Assembly: GCA_018436855.1 (NCBI GenBank)
Contig: JAHDKO010000030.1
Coordinates: forward strand, 1 to 37,789
Length of the DNA: 37,789 nucleotides
DNA from: Deltaproteobacteria bacterium
GTDB lineage: Bacteria; Desulfobacterota; Desulfomonilia; UBA1062
Direction: 5' to 3'
The notes below the pieces were generated by a model. It saw only the letters and a list, made by a program, of their open reading frames with translations, did not search any database and was not told the DNA's origin. Shown here piece after piece: positions 1-9,249 of the stretch (its first letter is position 1; each line of letters starts with the position of its first letter). A program made the position numbers and the translations under genes.

Positions 1-1101
1 ATGGAAAAGGGAAGCTGGTCGGGCGAGGTGTCGGGCTTCCGCAAGGACGGCTCGCCCGTCACGGTCCACCTCTCGGCAAGCATGGTCTACGACGGCAAGG
101 GCGAACCCATCTGTGTGATGGACTCCTTTGTGGACATCACCGAGCGCAAACGCATGGAAGAAGACCTGCGGATCAGGGATTTTGCCATTTCCTCCTCCAT
201 CAACGGCATCGCCATCGGCGACCTGGAAGGCAATATCACCTATGTAAACGAGTCCTTTGTGCGCCTGTGGGGCGGCAAGGACCCATCCGAGGTCCTGGGA
301 AAGTCAGCGCTCACCTTTGCCCAGTCTCAAGCCGACGCGGAAGCCATCCTGGAAACCGTGCTCACCAGAGGCACCTGGTTCGGGGAGATCATCGCGATCA
401 AAAAAAACCACACCCCCATCGCGGTGCAGCTCTCCGCAAACATGGTCAAAGACGAGCAGGGCCGGCCCATCTGCCTGCTGTGCTCGTTCGTTGATATCAC
501 CGAGCGCAAGCTCACCGAGCAGAAGCTGCAGAAGGCCTACGAGAGCCTTGAACAGCGCGTCGAGGAGCGGACGGAAGAGCTCGTGCGGGCGAACATCAGG
601 CTCAAGCGCGAGATCGAGGAGCGCAAGCTGGCCGAGCAGACCCTGATGAAAAAGGAAGAGGAGCTGCAGCTCAAATCGCTGAACCTCGAAGAGGCGAACA
701 CCGCGCTGAAGGTGTTGCTCAAACGGGGCGAGCAGGACAAGAAGGAGCTGGAGGAAAAAGTCCTGTCCAACATCAGGGAGCTGGCCCTGCCTTATCTGGA
801 AAAGCTCAAGTCGGGTCCTCTCGACGACAAGCAGGCGGCCTATGTGCATCTTCTGGAATCGAGCCTGAACGACATCATCTCGCCCTTCCTTCAGAGGCTC
901 TCCTCCCAGTATCTGAACCTCACCCCTACCGAGATCCAGGTGGCAAACCTGGTGCGCGAGGGAAAATCCACCAAAGAGATATCCGAGCTGCTCACCATCT
1001 CCAAGCGGGCCGTGGAGTTCCACCGGAACAATATCCGGGACAAGCTCGGCCTGAAGAAAGAAAAGGCGAATTTGAGGTCGTACCTGCTCTCGCTGAGCTA
1101 G
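1..1101 (+). CDS. PAS-domain regulator with C-terminal LuxR-type HTH (5' partial)
   Basis: The gene runs in from the left edge; the first visible codon is ATG, but the protein already starts in mid-PAS domain, so the true start lies outside. The 366 visible residues hold the end of one PAS/PAC domain (to about 55, ending in the typical FVDITERK), a second complete PAS/PAC (about 57-170), a long charged coiled coil (about 170-265), and a GerE/LuxR helix-turn-helix near 305-366 (LTPTEIQVANLVREGKSTKEI). There is no histidine-kinase or receiver domain in the visible part. It is therefore probably a one-component sensor that binds DNA, or the output end of a longer sensor. The ligand is unknown. 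The stop codon overlaps the stop of the convergent outer-membrane protein gene by 4 bases, leaving no room for a terminator between them. Confidence 0.85.
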   Translation: MEKGSWSGEVSGFRKDGSPVTVHLSASMVYDGKGEPICVMDSFVDITERKRMEEDLRIRDFAISSSINGIAIGDLEGNITYVNESFVRLWGGKDPSEVLGKSALTFAQSQADAEAILETVLTRGTWFGEIIAIKKNHTPIAVQLSANMVKDEQGRPICLLCSFVDITERKLTEQKLQKAYESLEQRVEERTEELVRANIRLKREIEERKLAEQTLMKKEEELQLKSLNLEEANTALKVLLKRGEQDKKELEEKVLSNIRELALPYLEKLKSGPLDDKQAAYVHLLESSLNDIISPFLQRLSSQYLNLTPTEIQVANLVREGKSTKEISELLTISKRAVEFHRNNIRDKLGLKKEKANLRSYLLSLS

Positions 1102-2630
1102 AAGAAGCATTTGAGCTGCGCATACACCTCGTCGTTGTCGTCAAACTGCCCGAGCAGCGAGTCGTCGTATCTTCCGCCCAGCACCGCGAGCCCGATGGTG
1201 CCCTGCAGCGTGCCGGTGAAGTTGTACTTCAGCGAGGGCTTCACGAGGTAGTCCCTGAACTCGATGCCGTAGGCTGCGCGCAGGTCGAACTCCATGGTGT
1301 TCTGGAGGAAGAACTGCTTGAACTGAAGCGTGAGCAGGGTGTCGAGCCCTTCCTTGTTGAAGTAGACCGGCATGTCTTTGTCGTAGTCGGGGATCCACTC
1401 CTGGATCGCCTGCATGCTGATGCTCGTGTCGCCGTAGATGTAGTCGATGCCGAGCCCGTATTTCATGGAATCCATCTGGACGTTCACCTCGGGGTCGATG
1501 CGGAAGGTCTGCCGTGATGCTTCCCCGCCCGAGGCGAGGTAGTTCCTCATGAAATCGGCGATCATGGCCTGCTGCCTTGCAGGAGTGATCTCCTGCGCGA
1601 GCACTGACCGGAGCTTGCGGTTGTAGAACTTGTCTTTGAAATAGGCGAACTCGCCGCGGAGAGTGAACGAGCTCACCGTAGTGGTGAAATCGAAGCCAAA
1701 GACCTGAATCCGGTGCAGTGACGGTTCGTAGGTGAGGTCCAGGGAAAGATCGTAGGCGAGCGCCAGGGGATCTTGAAGCTCCACGGTGAGGTCAGAGACC
1801 GCCTCGGTGAGCGGCATGGGATCGTAGCCCCGGAAATAGCTCACGGAGAGGTCCCATCCGCCGATATACTTCGACACCCGGATGCCCGCCTGAGAGTTGT
1901 CGAGGTTGAACGCAGGGATGTCGATCTCTTCATACCGGGCCCTGACCGGGATGGCCCCGGCCGCGGTGCCCGTATCGATAAAGGCCGGCGGCTTGAGCAC
2001 ACCCGGAAACCACCGCTCTTCCGGCGTTGGCAGGCGGTAGGGGACAAACCAGGGTATCCAAGCCAGCTCAACGTTCGCGATGTCGGAATAGGCATTCACC
2101 TTCACCGCGGGCGCGCCGACCTTCCGGTCGAGCTCGTCTGCCACGATTCCCTGCCTGAAGTCCTCGGGGTTCAGGTTGTCGGTAGGGTTGATCTCGTCGA
2201 GCCTTCCCCAGGCGAACTTCTGGATCCCGACCCTTACATCCGCGTGTGAGGAATACAGGTCGATATAGGCCTCGTCCACGTCCACATAGGGGTTCTTGTC
2301 CTGATAGATCCGGTTGAACTCGTTGAACAGCAGGCCGTTGCCCGGGTCGATGACCGTGCCGTCGTCCACGGCCTGGAGGAAGATCCTGATAGCGGAGACG
2401 TCCGACACGTCCGCCCTGAACTCGAGGCCCAGCTCGGTGGTGGGGTCTTCATCGGGTGATTCGTCGTTCAGGGCATAGACGGCCCCGGCCTGGAGATACC
2501 CGCTCAGGGAGGCCCTGAGTTTCTCCCCCTCATATTCCCAGGCATGCGCCGGGGCGCACAGCAGAAGGCAGAGTGCCACGGCCGGCATTATCGGGATGTG
2601 AATAAGACACCCGTTCATGAAGTTCATCAT
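1098..2630 (-). CDS. DUF1302-like outer-membrane beta-barrel protein
   Basis: This is a 510-residue protein with an N-terminal signal peptide (hydrophobic core PAVALCLLLCAPAHA, likely cleaved before WEYEGE). The body has alternating beta-strand patterns, a segment reading VGIQKFAWGRLDEINPTDNL that resembles the DUF1302/alginate-export type porin family, and a C-terminal aromatic residue (CFF), typical of proteins inserted by the BAM complex. It probably forms a barrel in the outer membrane. It is the last gene of a minus-strand set with an RND exporter and a LolA-like protein, which suggests it is the outer-membrane part of a lipid or hydrophobic-compound export route (inference). The start is uncertain: in-frame ATGs at 2630, 2627, 2618 and 2588 all lack a strong ribosome binding site. 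Family call is moderate; outer-membrane location is fairly secure. Confidence 0.75.
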   Translation of the reverse strand: MMNFMNGCLIHIPIMPAVALCLLLCAPAHAWEYEGEKLRASLSGYLQAGAVYALNDESPDEDPTTELGLEFRADVSDVSAIRIFLQAVDDGTVIDPGNGLLFNEFNRIYQDKNPYVDVDEAYIDLYSSHADVRVGIQKFAWGRLDEINPTDNLNPEDFRQGIVADELDRKVGAPAVKVNAYSDIANVELAWIPWFVPYRLPTPEERWFPGVLKPPAFIDTGTAAGAIPVRARYEEIDIPAFNLDNSQAGIRVSKYIGGWDLSVSYFRGYDPMPLTEAVSDLTVELQDPLALAYDLSLDLTYEPSLHRIQVFGFDFTTTVSSFTLRGEFAYFKDKFYNRKLRSVLAQEITPARQQAMIADFMRNYLASGGEASRQTFRIDPEVNVQMDSMKYGLGIDYIYGDTSISMQAIQEWIPDYDKDMPVYFNKEGLDTLLTLQFKQFFLQNTMEFDLRAAYGIEFRDYLVKPSLKYNFTGTLQGTIGLAVLGGRYDDSLLGQFDDNDEVYAQLKCFF

Positions 2631-2964
2631 CGCGCGCAGCGGCGTATCAGGAAGCCGGATACCATGCCCCTCTCATCCGCCCCTCCCCGCGAGCCATTTT
2701 GCGGGCACGCAAGGGAAAGGACCCTTGAATCTGTTCATGACCCTCTCTTGTCGTTCCGCCCCTTTCCCTGCTCAGGGGAAAGAGCGGTCCCTTACATTTT
2801 TTTATTCCATCGCTCAGTGCGTGTTCAAACCCGGATGGAGCTTCCATTTCTCCCTTTCCCCTCTCCGGATCACCCGCAGAACGGGTGACGGGAAAATACT
2901 TGCAACAACCGTACCCTGCCGGGACTGAACCGCCCTCGGGCATTCCGACACCTGCCGCGTTTCC
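2631..2964. other. 334-bp spacer inside the RND/LolA/DUF1302 gene set
   Basis: I see no gene here. The spacer holds two hairpins: a strong one at 2756-2787 (listed separately) and a 7-bp stem with a 5-base loop at 2870-2888 (TCACCCG/CGGGTGA). Neither is followed by a clean T-run on the minus strand. They may mark RNA processing or differential expression between the LolA-like and DUF1302-like genes rather than termination. Confidence 0.5.
2756..2787. repeat. Imperfect inverted repeat / hairpin between lolA-like and DUF1302-like genes
   Basis: The arms are CCGC + CTTTCCC and GGGAAAG + GCGG, with a small internal loop and a 7-base loop, giving an 11-bp interrupted stem. On the plus strand a TTTTTTTA tract follows about ten bases later. 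On the minus strand, where the genes run, no T-run follows. It is a possible processing, stabilising or attenuating structure. Confidence 0.5.
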
Positions 2965-3759
2965 TCACTTGCCCCTTTTCATGTATCGCTCGGTGAACAT
3001 GGCGTCCTTGAGTCCGGTGTCGTACACCACATTTTCCAGCTCGATGATCGTGGTCCTTTTGTTTTGCACGTTGTGCATCTCGATGTGCATAGGGGTGTTG
3101 ATGCTCTGGATGTTTTTGACCTGAGTGAAGGTGCCCTGCTTCTCGTAGCGGCCCTTTGGGTCGTAGAAGTCCGCCTTTGCCGGAATAAAATTGCTTTTGC
3201 GGATCCAGAAAATGATCTTGCTGTAGAACTCCACCTTTTTGGGCAGGGCCTCGATCTTGTAGCAGTCTTCGCCGTCGGCCGGCTCTTCGCCGAGCTGGGT
3301 GAAGGTATAGTCGTCGACATCGTGGCTGCCCATGTCGAAAAAGGTGAGCTCCGTGCCCATGAAGCTCTCTCCCTTGCCGCTGGCGCTGATCTGGCGCACC
3401 CGCTGCAGGGCCGGGAGGTAGAGCCACTGCTTGTCTTCCTTGTTTTCGGTCCATACCAAAAAGCTCGTGCCCTTCACGTCGGCAGGTGATTCGAAGAACA
3501 GGATGGACTTGGAGCTGTCCTCGCCGTATTTCTTCACAAAGGCGCTGAGCTTTCTCTCGCGCTTCTGGCCCTTGTCGTTCACGAGGATCATGGTCATGTC
3601 GGCCGTGCTGTCGTTGGCCTGATCCGTGAGCTCCTCGGACTTCTTCACGATGTCATAGGCGCTCATCTCAGCGCTCAGAGCCGGTGCCTGGCCCGTCAGG
3701 ACAAGTGCTCCGGCCGCCAGCAGCCCAAAAAACGATGCCGCGACCATTCTATACTTCAT
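2965..3759 (-). CDS. LolA-like outer membrane lipoprotein-sorting protein
   Basis: This 264-residue protein has a clear signal peptide (MKYRMVAASFFGLLAAGALV..., likely cleaved after PALSA), so it acts in the periplasm. The mature part begins MSAYDIVKKSEEL and has the beta-rich pattern of the COG2834/LolA-like family (WLYLPALQRVRQISAS, SFMGTELTFFDM, KVEFYSKIIFWIRKSNFIP). That family has a half-barrel fold that binds lipid or lipoprotein acyl chains. Proteins of this group commonly sit next to MMPL-type RND exporters, as here. An AGGAGG ribosome binding site lies 8 bases before the ATG. The start overlaps the end of the RND gene by 11 bases, so the two are translationally linked. It probably shuttles the exporter's hydrophobic substrate across the periplasm (inference). 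Confidence 0.87.
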   Translation of the reverse strand: MKYRMVAASFFGLLAAGALVLTGQAPALSAEMSAYDIVKKSEELTDQANDSTADMTMILVNDKGQKRERKLSAFVKKYGEDSSKSILFFESPADVKGTSFLVWTENKEDKQWLYLPALQRVRQISASGKGESFMGTELTFFDMGSHDVDDYTFTQLGEEPADGEDCYKIEALPKKVEFYSKIIFWIRKSNFIPAKADFYDPKGRYEKQGTFTQVKNIQSINTPMHIEMHNVQNKRTTIIELENVVYDTGLKDAMFTERYMKRGK

Positions 3760-6178
3760 GCTCGATCCTCCTGTTCGATTGTGTATTCAACGCCTTGCCC
3801 GCACATCCTACCACACTTTCCTCCCCGGTTTGAATACCCTGAGTGAACCCGTGCAAAGGTATTACCGGGGCGAGGGCTCCGGGCCTTTCTTTGGCCAGCC
3901 TCGGGGGGAACACCTTGAGAATGGCCGGCAGCAGGGTGATTGAGGCAAGGGAGGTGGTGATCATGACCAGGGCCACGAGTATGCCCAACTGGCTGATGAT
4001 GACGAAGTTGGACGGCACGAGCACCAGAAACCCTGCCGCTACGGCCAGGGCGTTGTAGAGAATGGCCCTTCCCGAGGTATTGAGCGATGTCTCGATGGCC
4101 TTTTCCACACTGTTATGCAGGCGGATCTCGTGCCGGTAGCGGCTGAGAAAATGGATGGAATAATCGATCCCGATGCCGATGGCCAGGCTTGCAATAACTG
4201 CGGTCGCGGCATTGAGCCTGATGCCCGTGACCCCCATGATCCCGAAGTTCAGGACAATGGGCACCACGAGCGGCACCACGCTGTAGCACCCCAGCTTGAA
4301 CGACTTGAACATCACCGATACGATAAGAATCACCAGGATGAACGAGACCGTGAAGCTCCTGACCTGGCTCTGGACCACCAGGCGGTTGAACTCCTTTGCC
4401 AGCATGGAAAGGCCGGTGGTGAATATGCCCGCGACCTGAGGACTACGGAGCCGGCGTTCACGATAATCATCGACCTCATCCACCACGTCTTGTGCCAGGT
4501 ACCCGCTCTGGGACTTCATCTGAAGCAGGATCTGGCCGCTCTTGGAGTCGAAGTCGACAAAGCTGTCCAGCTCGCCGGTCCCGCCGGAGAACGAGAAAAG
4601 CAGGAGATACTGGCCCACGAGCTCCTTCGACTCCGGGATGGTATAATACGCTGGGTCGCCATCATGCATGGCCTGGTTCATCCGCTTGATGAAGTCCACC
4701 ACGGACACCGCCTTACCGATATCCTCCATGCCCATGAGCCTGCTCTGGAGGGCATCCATCTCGCGCAGCACCGCCGGGTCCTTGATGTCGTCCGGCTCCA
4801 CACCGTCAAGCACCACGTTGAACAGCGAGGTGCCGCTGAACTTTTCATTGAGGATCTCGTCGGCTACCCGGATGGGGCTGCCCTTGCGGAAGTCTTCGAT
4901 GAGGTTCAGATCGCTCTTCACCAGGAGCCCGCCGCCCACCGACAGGACGAACAGCACCAGGCTGATTCCCAGAATGAGCCGGCTCCTGGTGAGGCTGATG
5001 CGCGAGAAGAATCCCAGCACCGGCCCGATCAGATCCTTGTCCGAATGGTGGTGCGACCGGTACTTCCACCCCCTGGAATCCACTATGGTGAGCACTGCCG
5101 GAACGAATGTCAGCGATATCACGACCGCCACGAACAGTCCGAAGCTCGACAAGGCGCCGAACTGCTTCAGGGGCACAATGGCCGAGGTGCACAGCGACAT
5201 GAACGATGCGATGGTGGTGAGCCCGGCCATGATAACGGGCAGGCTCACCCGGGTGACGGAGGCAGTGATCCCGGATGAGCCTGTTCTCCCTTCTTCAGCG
5301 TCCGAAAACACGTTTTCCAGAACATGAATGCCGTAGGCCGAGCCCACGGCGATGAGCGCCACGGGGAGCACACTCGTGACCATGGTGAGCGGGATATCGA
5401 GCATGGGCATCAGGCCGATGGTCCAGACCGACCCGATTCCCACCGCAATGAGCGGCAGCACCATGCCCCGGAAATTCCGGAAGAACAGGAACAGAAATCC
5501 GAGCAGCACGATATTTACCAGCGGCACCAGGAGCTTCAGGTCCTTGATCATGTAATGTCCCTGCAGGGCCTCGACCACGGTAGGGCCGGATATGAAGAAT
5601 TCCTCGGGACCCTCGTACTTCTTCATGATATCAAGTAGCGTGTAGTAAATGGGCACGATGTCGTCGGTCTCCACGGTATCGTTCAGCACCACCGACAGCG
5701 CCGTGCCCGTTCCGTCGGCCGTGACATACACGCCCTCATACACGCCCCAGGACTGGGCCTTTTCCCTCAGCGCTTGCAGGTCTTCCCGGGTTGCGGGGAT
5801 CTCCCCTTCTTCAGCCAGGGGGCTCACCTCCAGGCCACCCTCGTTGCCAGAGATGTTTTTTACGCTGAGAATACTGGTGACCTTCTTGACCCCTTCGAGA
5901 CCTTCGATCTCCCGGGTGATCCTGCTGATCTTCTCCAGCGAGCCCGGGTTATAGATATCGGTGTGAAGCATCCCGATGAGGATGTCAGCGTACGACTCGA
6001 AATCCTGCCTGTTCCTGTTGTATACCGCCTCGACCGGATTGTTCTGCCTCAGGACGATCTCCACTCGAGGATCGATCTTCACCCGGGGAACCTGCACGAG
6101 AAAGAACCCGGTGATGCACAAGACGACCGCTATCACCCGCCAGGGGTGATGCACGCTGAAACGGACGATCTTTTTCAT
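3749..6178 (-). CDS. RND superfamily (MMPL/COG1033) exporter
   Basis: This is an inner-membrane protein of 809 residues with the classical duplicated RND layout: a TM helix near the N-terminus (PWRVIAVVLCITGFFLV), a large periplasmic loop, five TM helices (about 210-370), then a second TM helix, a second periplasmic loop and five more TM helices (about 620-770). The motif GIGIDYSIHFLSRYRHE in the second half and AVGSAYGIHVLENVF in the first are hallmarks of COG1033/MMPL exporters, which move lipids such as hopanoids. I chose ATG 6178 because GGGAGAGGGGG precedes it and the protein then starts MKKIVRFSVHHPWRV. An upstream in-frame ATG at 6241 would add 21 unlikely residues. It leads a minus-strand set with the LolA-like and DUF1302-like genes. 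The substrate is unknown. Confidence 0.92.
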   Translation of the reverse strand: MKKIVRFSVHHPWRVIAVVLCITGFFLVQVPRVKIDPRVEIVLRQNNPVEAVYNRNRQDFESYADILIGMLHTDIYNPGSLEKISRITREIEGLEGVKKVTSILSVKNISGNEGGLEVSPLAEEGEIPATREDLQALREKAQSWGVYEGVYVTADGTGTALSVVLNDTVETDDIVPIYYTLLDIMKKYEGPEEFFISGPTVVEALQGHYMIKDLKLLVPLVNIVLLGFLFLFFRNFRGMVLPLIAVGIGSVWTIGLMPMLDIPLTMVTSVLPVALIAVGSAYGIHVLENVFSDAEEGRTGSSGITASVTRVSLPVIMAGLTTIASFMSLCTSAIVPLKQFGALSSFGLFVAVVISLTFVPAVLTIVDSRGWKYRSHHHSDKDLIGPVLGFFSRISLTRSRLILGISLVLFVLSVGGGLLVKSDLNLIEDFRKGSPIRVADEILNEKFSGTSLFNVVLDGVEPDDIKDPAVLREMDALQSRLMGMEDIGKAVSVVDFIKRMNQAMHDGDPAYYTIPESKELVGQYLLLFSFSGGTGELDSFVDFDSKSGQILLQMKSQSGYLAQDVVDEVDDYRERRLRSPQVAGIFTTGLSMLAKEFNRLVVQSQVRSFTVSFILVILIVSVMFKSFKLGCYSVVPLVVPIVLNFGIMGVTGIRLNAATAVIASLAIGIGIDYSIHFLSRYRHEIRLHNSVEKAIETSLNTSGRAILYNALAVAAGFLVLVPSNFVIISQLGILVALVMITTSLASITLLPAILKVFPPRLAKERPGALAPVIPLHGFTQGIQTGEESVVGCAGKALNTQSNRRIEHEV

Positions 6179-6345
6179 ACCCCCTCTCCCTTCAATCCGG
6201 GATTGTCCCGGGAACATCGAAATATAATGACAGTCTCTCAAGCCGGATCTTTCCCGGCGATTACAGTACCGTCATGGCCACGGCAAAACCCCTTTTCCCC
6301 GCATGATGCTCGCTGCACCATGCATGCATATCTCAACATCATTTA

Positions 6346-6374
6346 TTAATAATGAAACATCATTACCCTATCAA
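6346..6374 (-). promoter_or_regulatory. Candidate sigma-70 promoter of the RND exporter set
   Basis: On the minus strand, TTGATA (6374-6369) and TATTAA (6351-6346) are separated by 17 bases within an AT-rich patch of a GC-rich genome. Transcription would start near 6339, giving a leader of about 160 bases before the exporter ATG at 6178. The near-palindrome TTATTAATAA overlaps the -10 and could be a repressor site. Confidence 0.45.
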
Positions 6375-6487
6375 ATAATGAACTGGTTTTGAACCGGAAA
6401 TTTATCCCGCCATAACGCCCGGTGAAATTCTCATGAAAACGCTCGTGCTCCCGGCAGTGTCCATGCCCGCGGAGATGCCGGGCAGGT

Positions 6488-6518
6488 AAAAAATGCGGGA
6501 AACGAGGTCATCCTTTCC
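6488..6518 (-). terminator. Possible rho-independent terminator of the large lipoprotein gene
   Basis: On the minus strand, GGAAAGG and CCTCGTTTCC form a 7-bp stem with a 3-base bulge and a 4-base loop, followed after CGCA by six T residues. It lies about 50 bases past the stop at 6569. The stem is weak, so the call is tentative. Confidence 0.4.
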
Positions 6519-6568
6519 TTAAAAGAGATATGAAGCCTCTGGTACCCGCTCATGAAGCAGCACCCGGA

Positions 6569-9001
6569 TCAGGGCAGAAGGCTGAAGTCCGAAATCGCCA
6601 TGTCGAGGTATAGATAGCCCCCTCCGGCCGATATGATTACCGGCTCGTCCCGGTCTTCGAACACGAGGCGGGGCTCCCAGTTGTCGAGGTCGAACGACAG
6701 GAAAGGGGCATCCGCAGACCCGCCCATCAGCTGGGGCAGGCTGCCCAGGATGTCGTTTGCCAGCGAGGAATGATCGAAGATCCCGAGGTTGCCCGGGTTG
6801 TCCTTCATCACGTGGAAACGGTTTTTCCCCGGAATGCGGGAAAGGTCCATATCGAGCCTGTATCCATGAGCGGCAGGCGAAACGGCCAGGCACACGTCAA
6901 CGGATGCCTCCCATTGCGGCCTGCCTCCTGTCCGGTACTGAAAAACGATATCCGGGACTTCGAGCAGCATTCGGGAACCTCTCAGATCGATGACAGGCGG
7001 CACACTCAGGCGCATGACGGTCTGCTCGGTCGCGGAACGATCCTGTTTGAAACCCGGAAAGCCTTCTCCCAGAAGCGCAACGACCAGATCGTACACATCC
7101 CACTCGGTTTGCGGACCTGCAACGGCTGCCAGCAATTGATTGACCACGGTCTGAGAAATGGCGAGGCTCAAGCTGCAGGTTTCCGGCAGGGCGAGCAGCC
7201 AGCCGGGTTCCTGGATACAGGAATACAGATCCGGAAACGCTGCATACGGTCCGGTTCCGAAGAAAGACCCGGAAAGATCGAGCCCGATCTCGAACCCTGC
7301 AGTCAGCTCGCCGATGTCATATTCGCGGGCTTCCATTTCCTCCAGATCCGTCCTGATCATGTCTTCGACCCATGCCGTGCAGAAGGAGGGGCTGATGTCA
7401 TGATCGAAATCAACATCTTCCACTGACCGGGTATCCAAAATAATCCGCTTACCCGTTTCGTCTTCCCGGTGTTCGATGGAAAATGTGGCCGCGATGTGGA
7501 GATCGTTGTCCCCGGTGGTGACAAGAGGGATTCCGAACAGGAACACCGCCTCAAGGTACACCTGCTTTACGGTGAACCGGATGACGGCGGTCTTCACGTC
7601 AGGATTTGAATCCGTGTCATGAAAATGCAGGGAATCGATGCTGAAGTCGTTCGTTGCCGGGTCTCCATCGCCATAGCTCAGGTTGGCGACCAGACCGGAT
7701 TTTTTCTGCCTGATATTTGCGAAAACCTCATCGATGGCAGACTCGAAGAGATCGTTGAACACGATCTCCAGGTCAACCTGATTCGGGGGAACCGTTTCGC
7801 GAGGAGACTTCCAGACAACCTCCTCGGAGGGCTGCGATGAGAGCCCGAGACCCAAGGCGAGTATCCCGGGCTCGGTCATCTCAGGAATGCCGTAGATATC
7901 TGCAAAGATGTATGGGGCGGGACCGGGATCAAGCCCTTCGGCGAGTTTCTGCACATCCATGTCAGAGCCGAATACCTGGATGTTCCCGGGAAGCAGGTTC
8001 GCGAGATCATACCCGGCATCCGCCGGATCGATCGCGAGCGGGGGCAGCTCGATCCTCCCGAGCTCGAAAGCGATTGCGCGCTCCACCAGGCTCTGAAAGA
8101 AAAAGGGCTGTGAGAAGGCCACACCGGCTGTGTCCAGAAGGTCGAACACCAGGCCCACCTCCCCATCCGGCCCCGCATCCTCGACAGCAAGGCAGGTCTC
8201 GACCAGGAAGTCGTTCCGAACCGTGGTGATACAGTGCTGTCCGTAGAGGGGCAAGGCCGAGAGCGAAACGTCTTGAACGGTAAACTGCAGGCGGAGAACC
8301 GCTCTTGGCAAGTCATCGAGATGAACCGCCTCCAAGGTGTGCACGGTCACGTCGACCGTTTCCGGATCATTGTCTCCATATGAGATCCCGGCTATAAACC
8401 CTGCACCCTGCCGGTTCAATGAGTCGAAGACCTCCTCGATCTTTTCATCCAGCATGAGAGCGAGACCCTGCTTCCGGAGGTCGAGCAATCCCTGCGATAC
8501 CATGACCCCTACCCCGTTCTTCACGTATGATCCTGCAGGAACGGGCGTGTATGTCTTGAGAACGATTTTTTCCTTGCTCGCACGCCCGCCGGGGTGAATG
8601 ACCTGGATGAGAACCGTCTGGTAGAGACTCTCCTCACGCACAACAAACTCGCACACAAACCGCCCGTCCTGCGGCAGGGCCTCCACCTGGTAGGCAGCTC
8701 CATCCGAGACGAACACCCGGTCGATGGTTGACGTATCACAGGAGGCCTCCACCGCGAAGGTCCTGTTTCCAGGCTCGACATAATCGCCGTCTGCGAGGGA
8801 AAAAAGATCGCCCTGCCCGTTCACCAGGGAAAGGCTGATCGGGCACGCATCGTCAAATCCGACGGCCGCAACAGAAACGCCTGGCACATGCAGGGATTCC
8901 TCGGCAACAACCTCATCGGAACTACTGCTCCCCGAACATGAAATCAGAAGCGTCATCATGCTGCACGCCGCCAGGAACGCCCCAAGAGAGACATTCTTCA
9001 T
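6569..9001 (-). CDS. Large lipoprotein of unknown function with an internal duplication
   Basis: I do not recognise a named family. The protein is 810 residues with a lipoprotein signal (MKNVSLGAFLAACSMMTLLISC; lipobox cysteine at 22) followed by a Ser-rich linker, so it is probably anchored in the outer membrane. Residues about 187-226 and 423-460 match each other (IEEVFDSLNRQ...ISYGDNDPETVD versus IDEVFANIRQK...LSYGDGDPATND), which marks two copies of a domain of about 235 residues. A third, shorter related stretch begins near 655 (SLAISQTVVNQLLAAV). Amphipathic helices ending in 'SQ..LN.LL' followed by beta-strands resemble lipid-binding BPI/TULIP domains, but this is only a resemblance. 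I chose ATG 9001, preceded by GGCAGGAGAATCGGGG. An upstream ATG at 9181 would bury the signal peptide. It is divergent from another lipoprotein gene at 9750. Confidence 0.8.
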   Translation of the reverse strand: MKNVSLGAFLAACSMMTLLISCSGSSSSDEVVAEESLHVPGVSVAAVGFDDACPISLSLVNGQGDLFSLADGDYVEPGNRTFAVEASCDTSTIDRVFVSDGAAYQVEALPQDGRFVCEFVVREESLYQTVLIQVIHPGGRASKEKIVLKTYTPVPAGSYVKNGVGVMVSQGLLDLRKQGLALMLDEKIEEVFDSLNRQGAGFIAGISYGDNDPETVDVTVHTLEAVHLDDLPRAVLRLQFTVQDVSLSALPLYGQHCITTVRNDFLVETCLAVEDAGPDGEVGLVFDLLDTAGVAFSQPFFFQSLVERAIAFELGRIELPPLAIDPADAGYDLANLLPGNIQVFGSDMDVQKLAEGLDPGPAPYIFADIYGIPEMTEPGILALGLGLSSQPSEEVVWKSPRETVPPNQVDLEIVFNDLFESAIDEVFANIRQKKSGLVANLSYGDGDPATNDFSIDSLHFHDTDSNPDVKTAVIRFTVKQVYLEAVFLFGIPLVTTGDNDLHIAATFSIEHREDETGKRIILDTRSVEDVDFDHDISPSFCTAWVEDMIRTDLEEMEAREYDIGELTAGFEIGLDLSGSFFGTGPYAAFPDLYSCIQEPGWLLALPETCSLSLAISQTVVNQLLAAVAGPQTEWDVYDLVVALLGEGFPGFKQDRSATEQTVMRLSVPPVIDLRGSRMLLEVPDIVFQYRTGGRPQWEASVDVCLAVSPAAHGYRLDMDLSRIPGKNRFHVMKDNPGNLGIFDHSSLANDILGSLPQLMGGSADAPFLSFDLDNWEPRLVFEDRDEPVIISAGGGYLYLDMAISDFSLLP

Positions 9002-9249
9002 CCCCGATTCTCCTGCCCGGCACACCACACGCCGGATCTCATACGATGGTTCTCTATTCCACCCCGTAAGGGCTCCGGAATCCCGACACGGTTCTTCCGG
9101 CCCATCTGCCTGCCCATCAGCTCCGCTCTGAAACTCCACGGAGTCACTCGGCCGGACACCCCCGGTTGAGTGAATTATCATTACCCTTCAAATACAGCTT
9201 TTTATTGGTCAAATGCAATATCCATTCCGGCATGTCTCCGGGTCCGCGC

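Larger units (their letters stand above)
6179..6568. other. 390-bp spacer with promoter and terminator candidates
   Basis: I see no gene here. The part next to the RND gene is AT-rich (6336-6380) and carries a minus-strand promoter candidate (listed). The part next to the large lipoprotein gene carries a terminator-like hairpin (listed) and a second hairpin at 6464-6484 (TGCCCG/CGGGCA, 9-base loop). The layout suggests the lipoprotein gene ends here and the exporter set starts its own transcript. Confidence 0.5.

Noticed and set aside
2756..2787. Hairpin read as a terminator between the LolA-like and DUF1302-like genes
   Set aside because: No T-run follows on the minus strand, where the genes run; the T-run lies on the plus strand about ten bases off.
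4115..5278. Long open frame (387 codons) antisense to the RND exporter gene
   Set aside because: The frame is rich in His, Arg, Glu and Asp with no domain, has no ribosome binding site, and lies wholly opposite a clear RND gene in a GC-rich genome, where such antisense frames are common.
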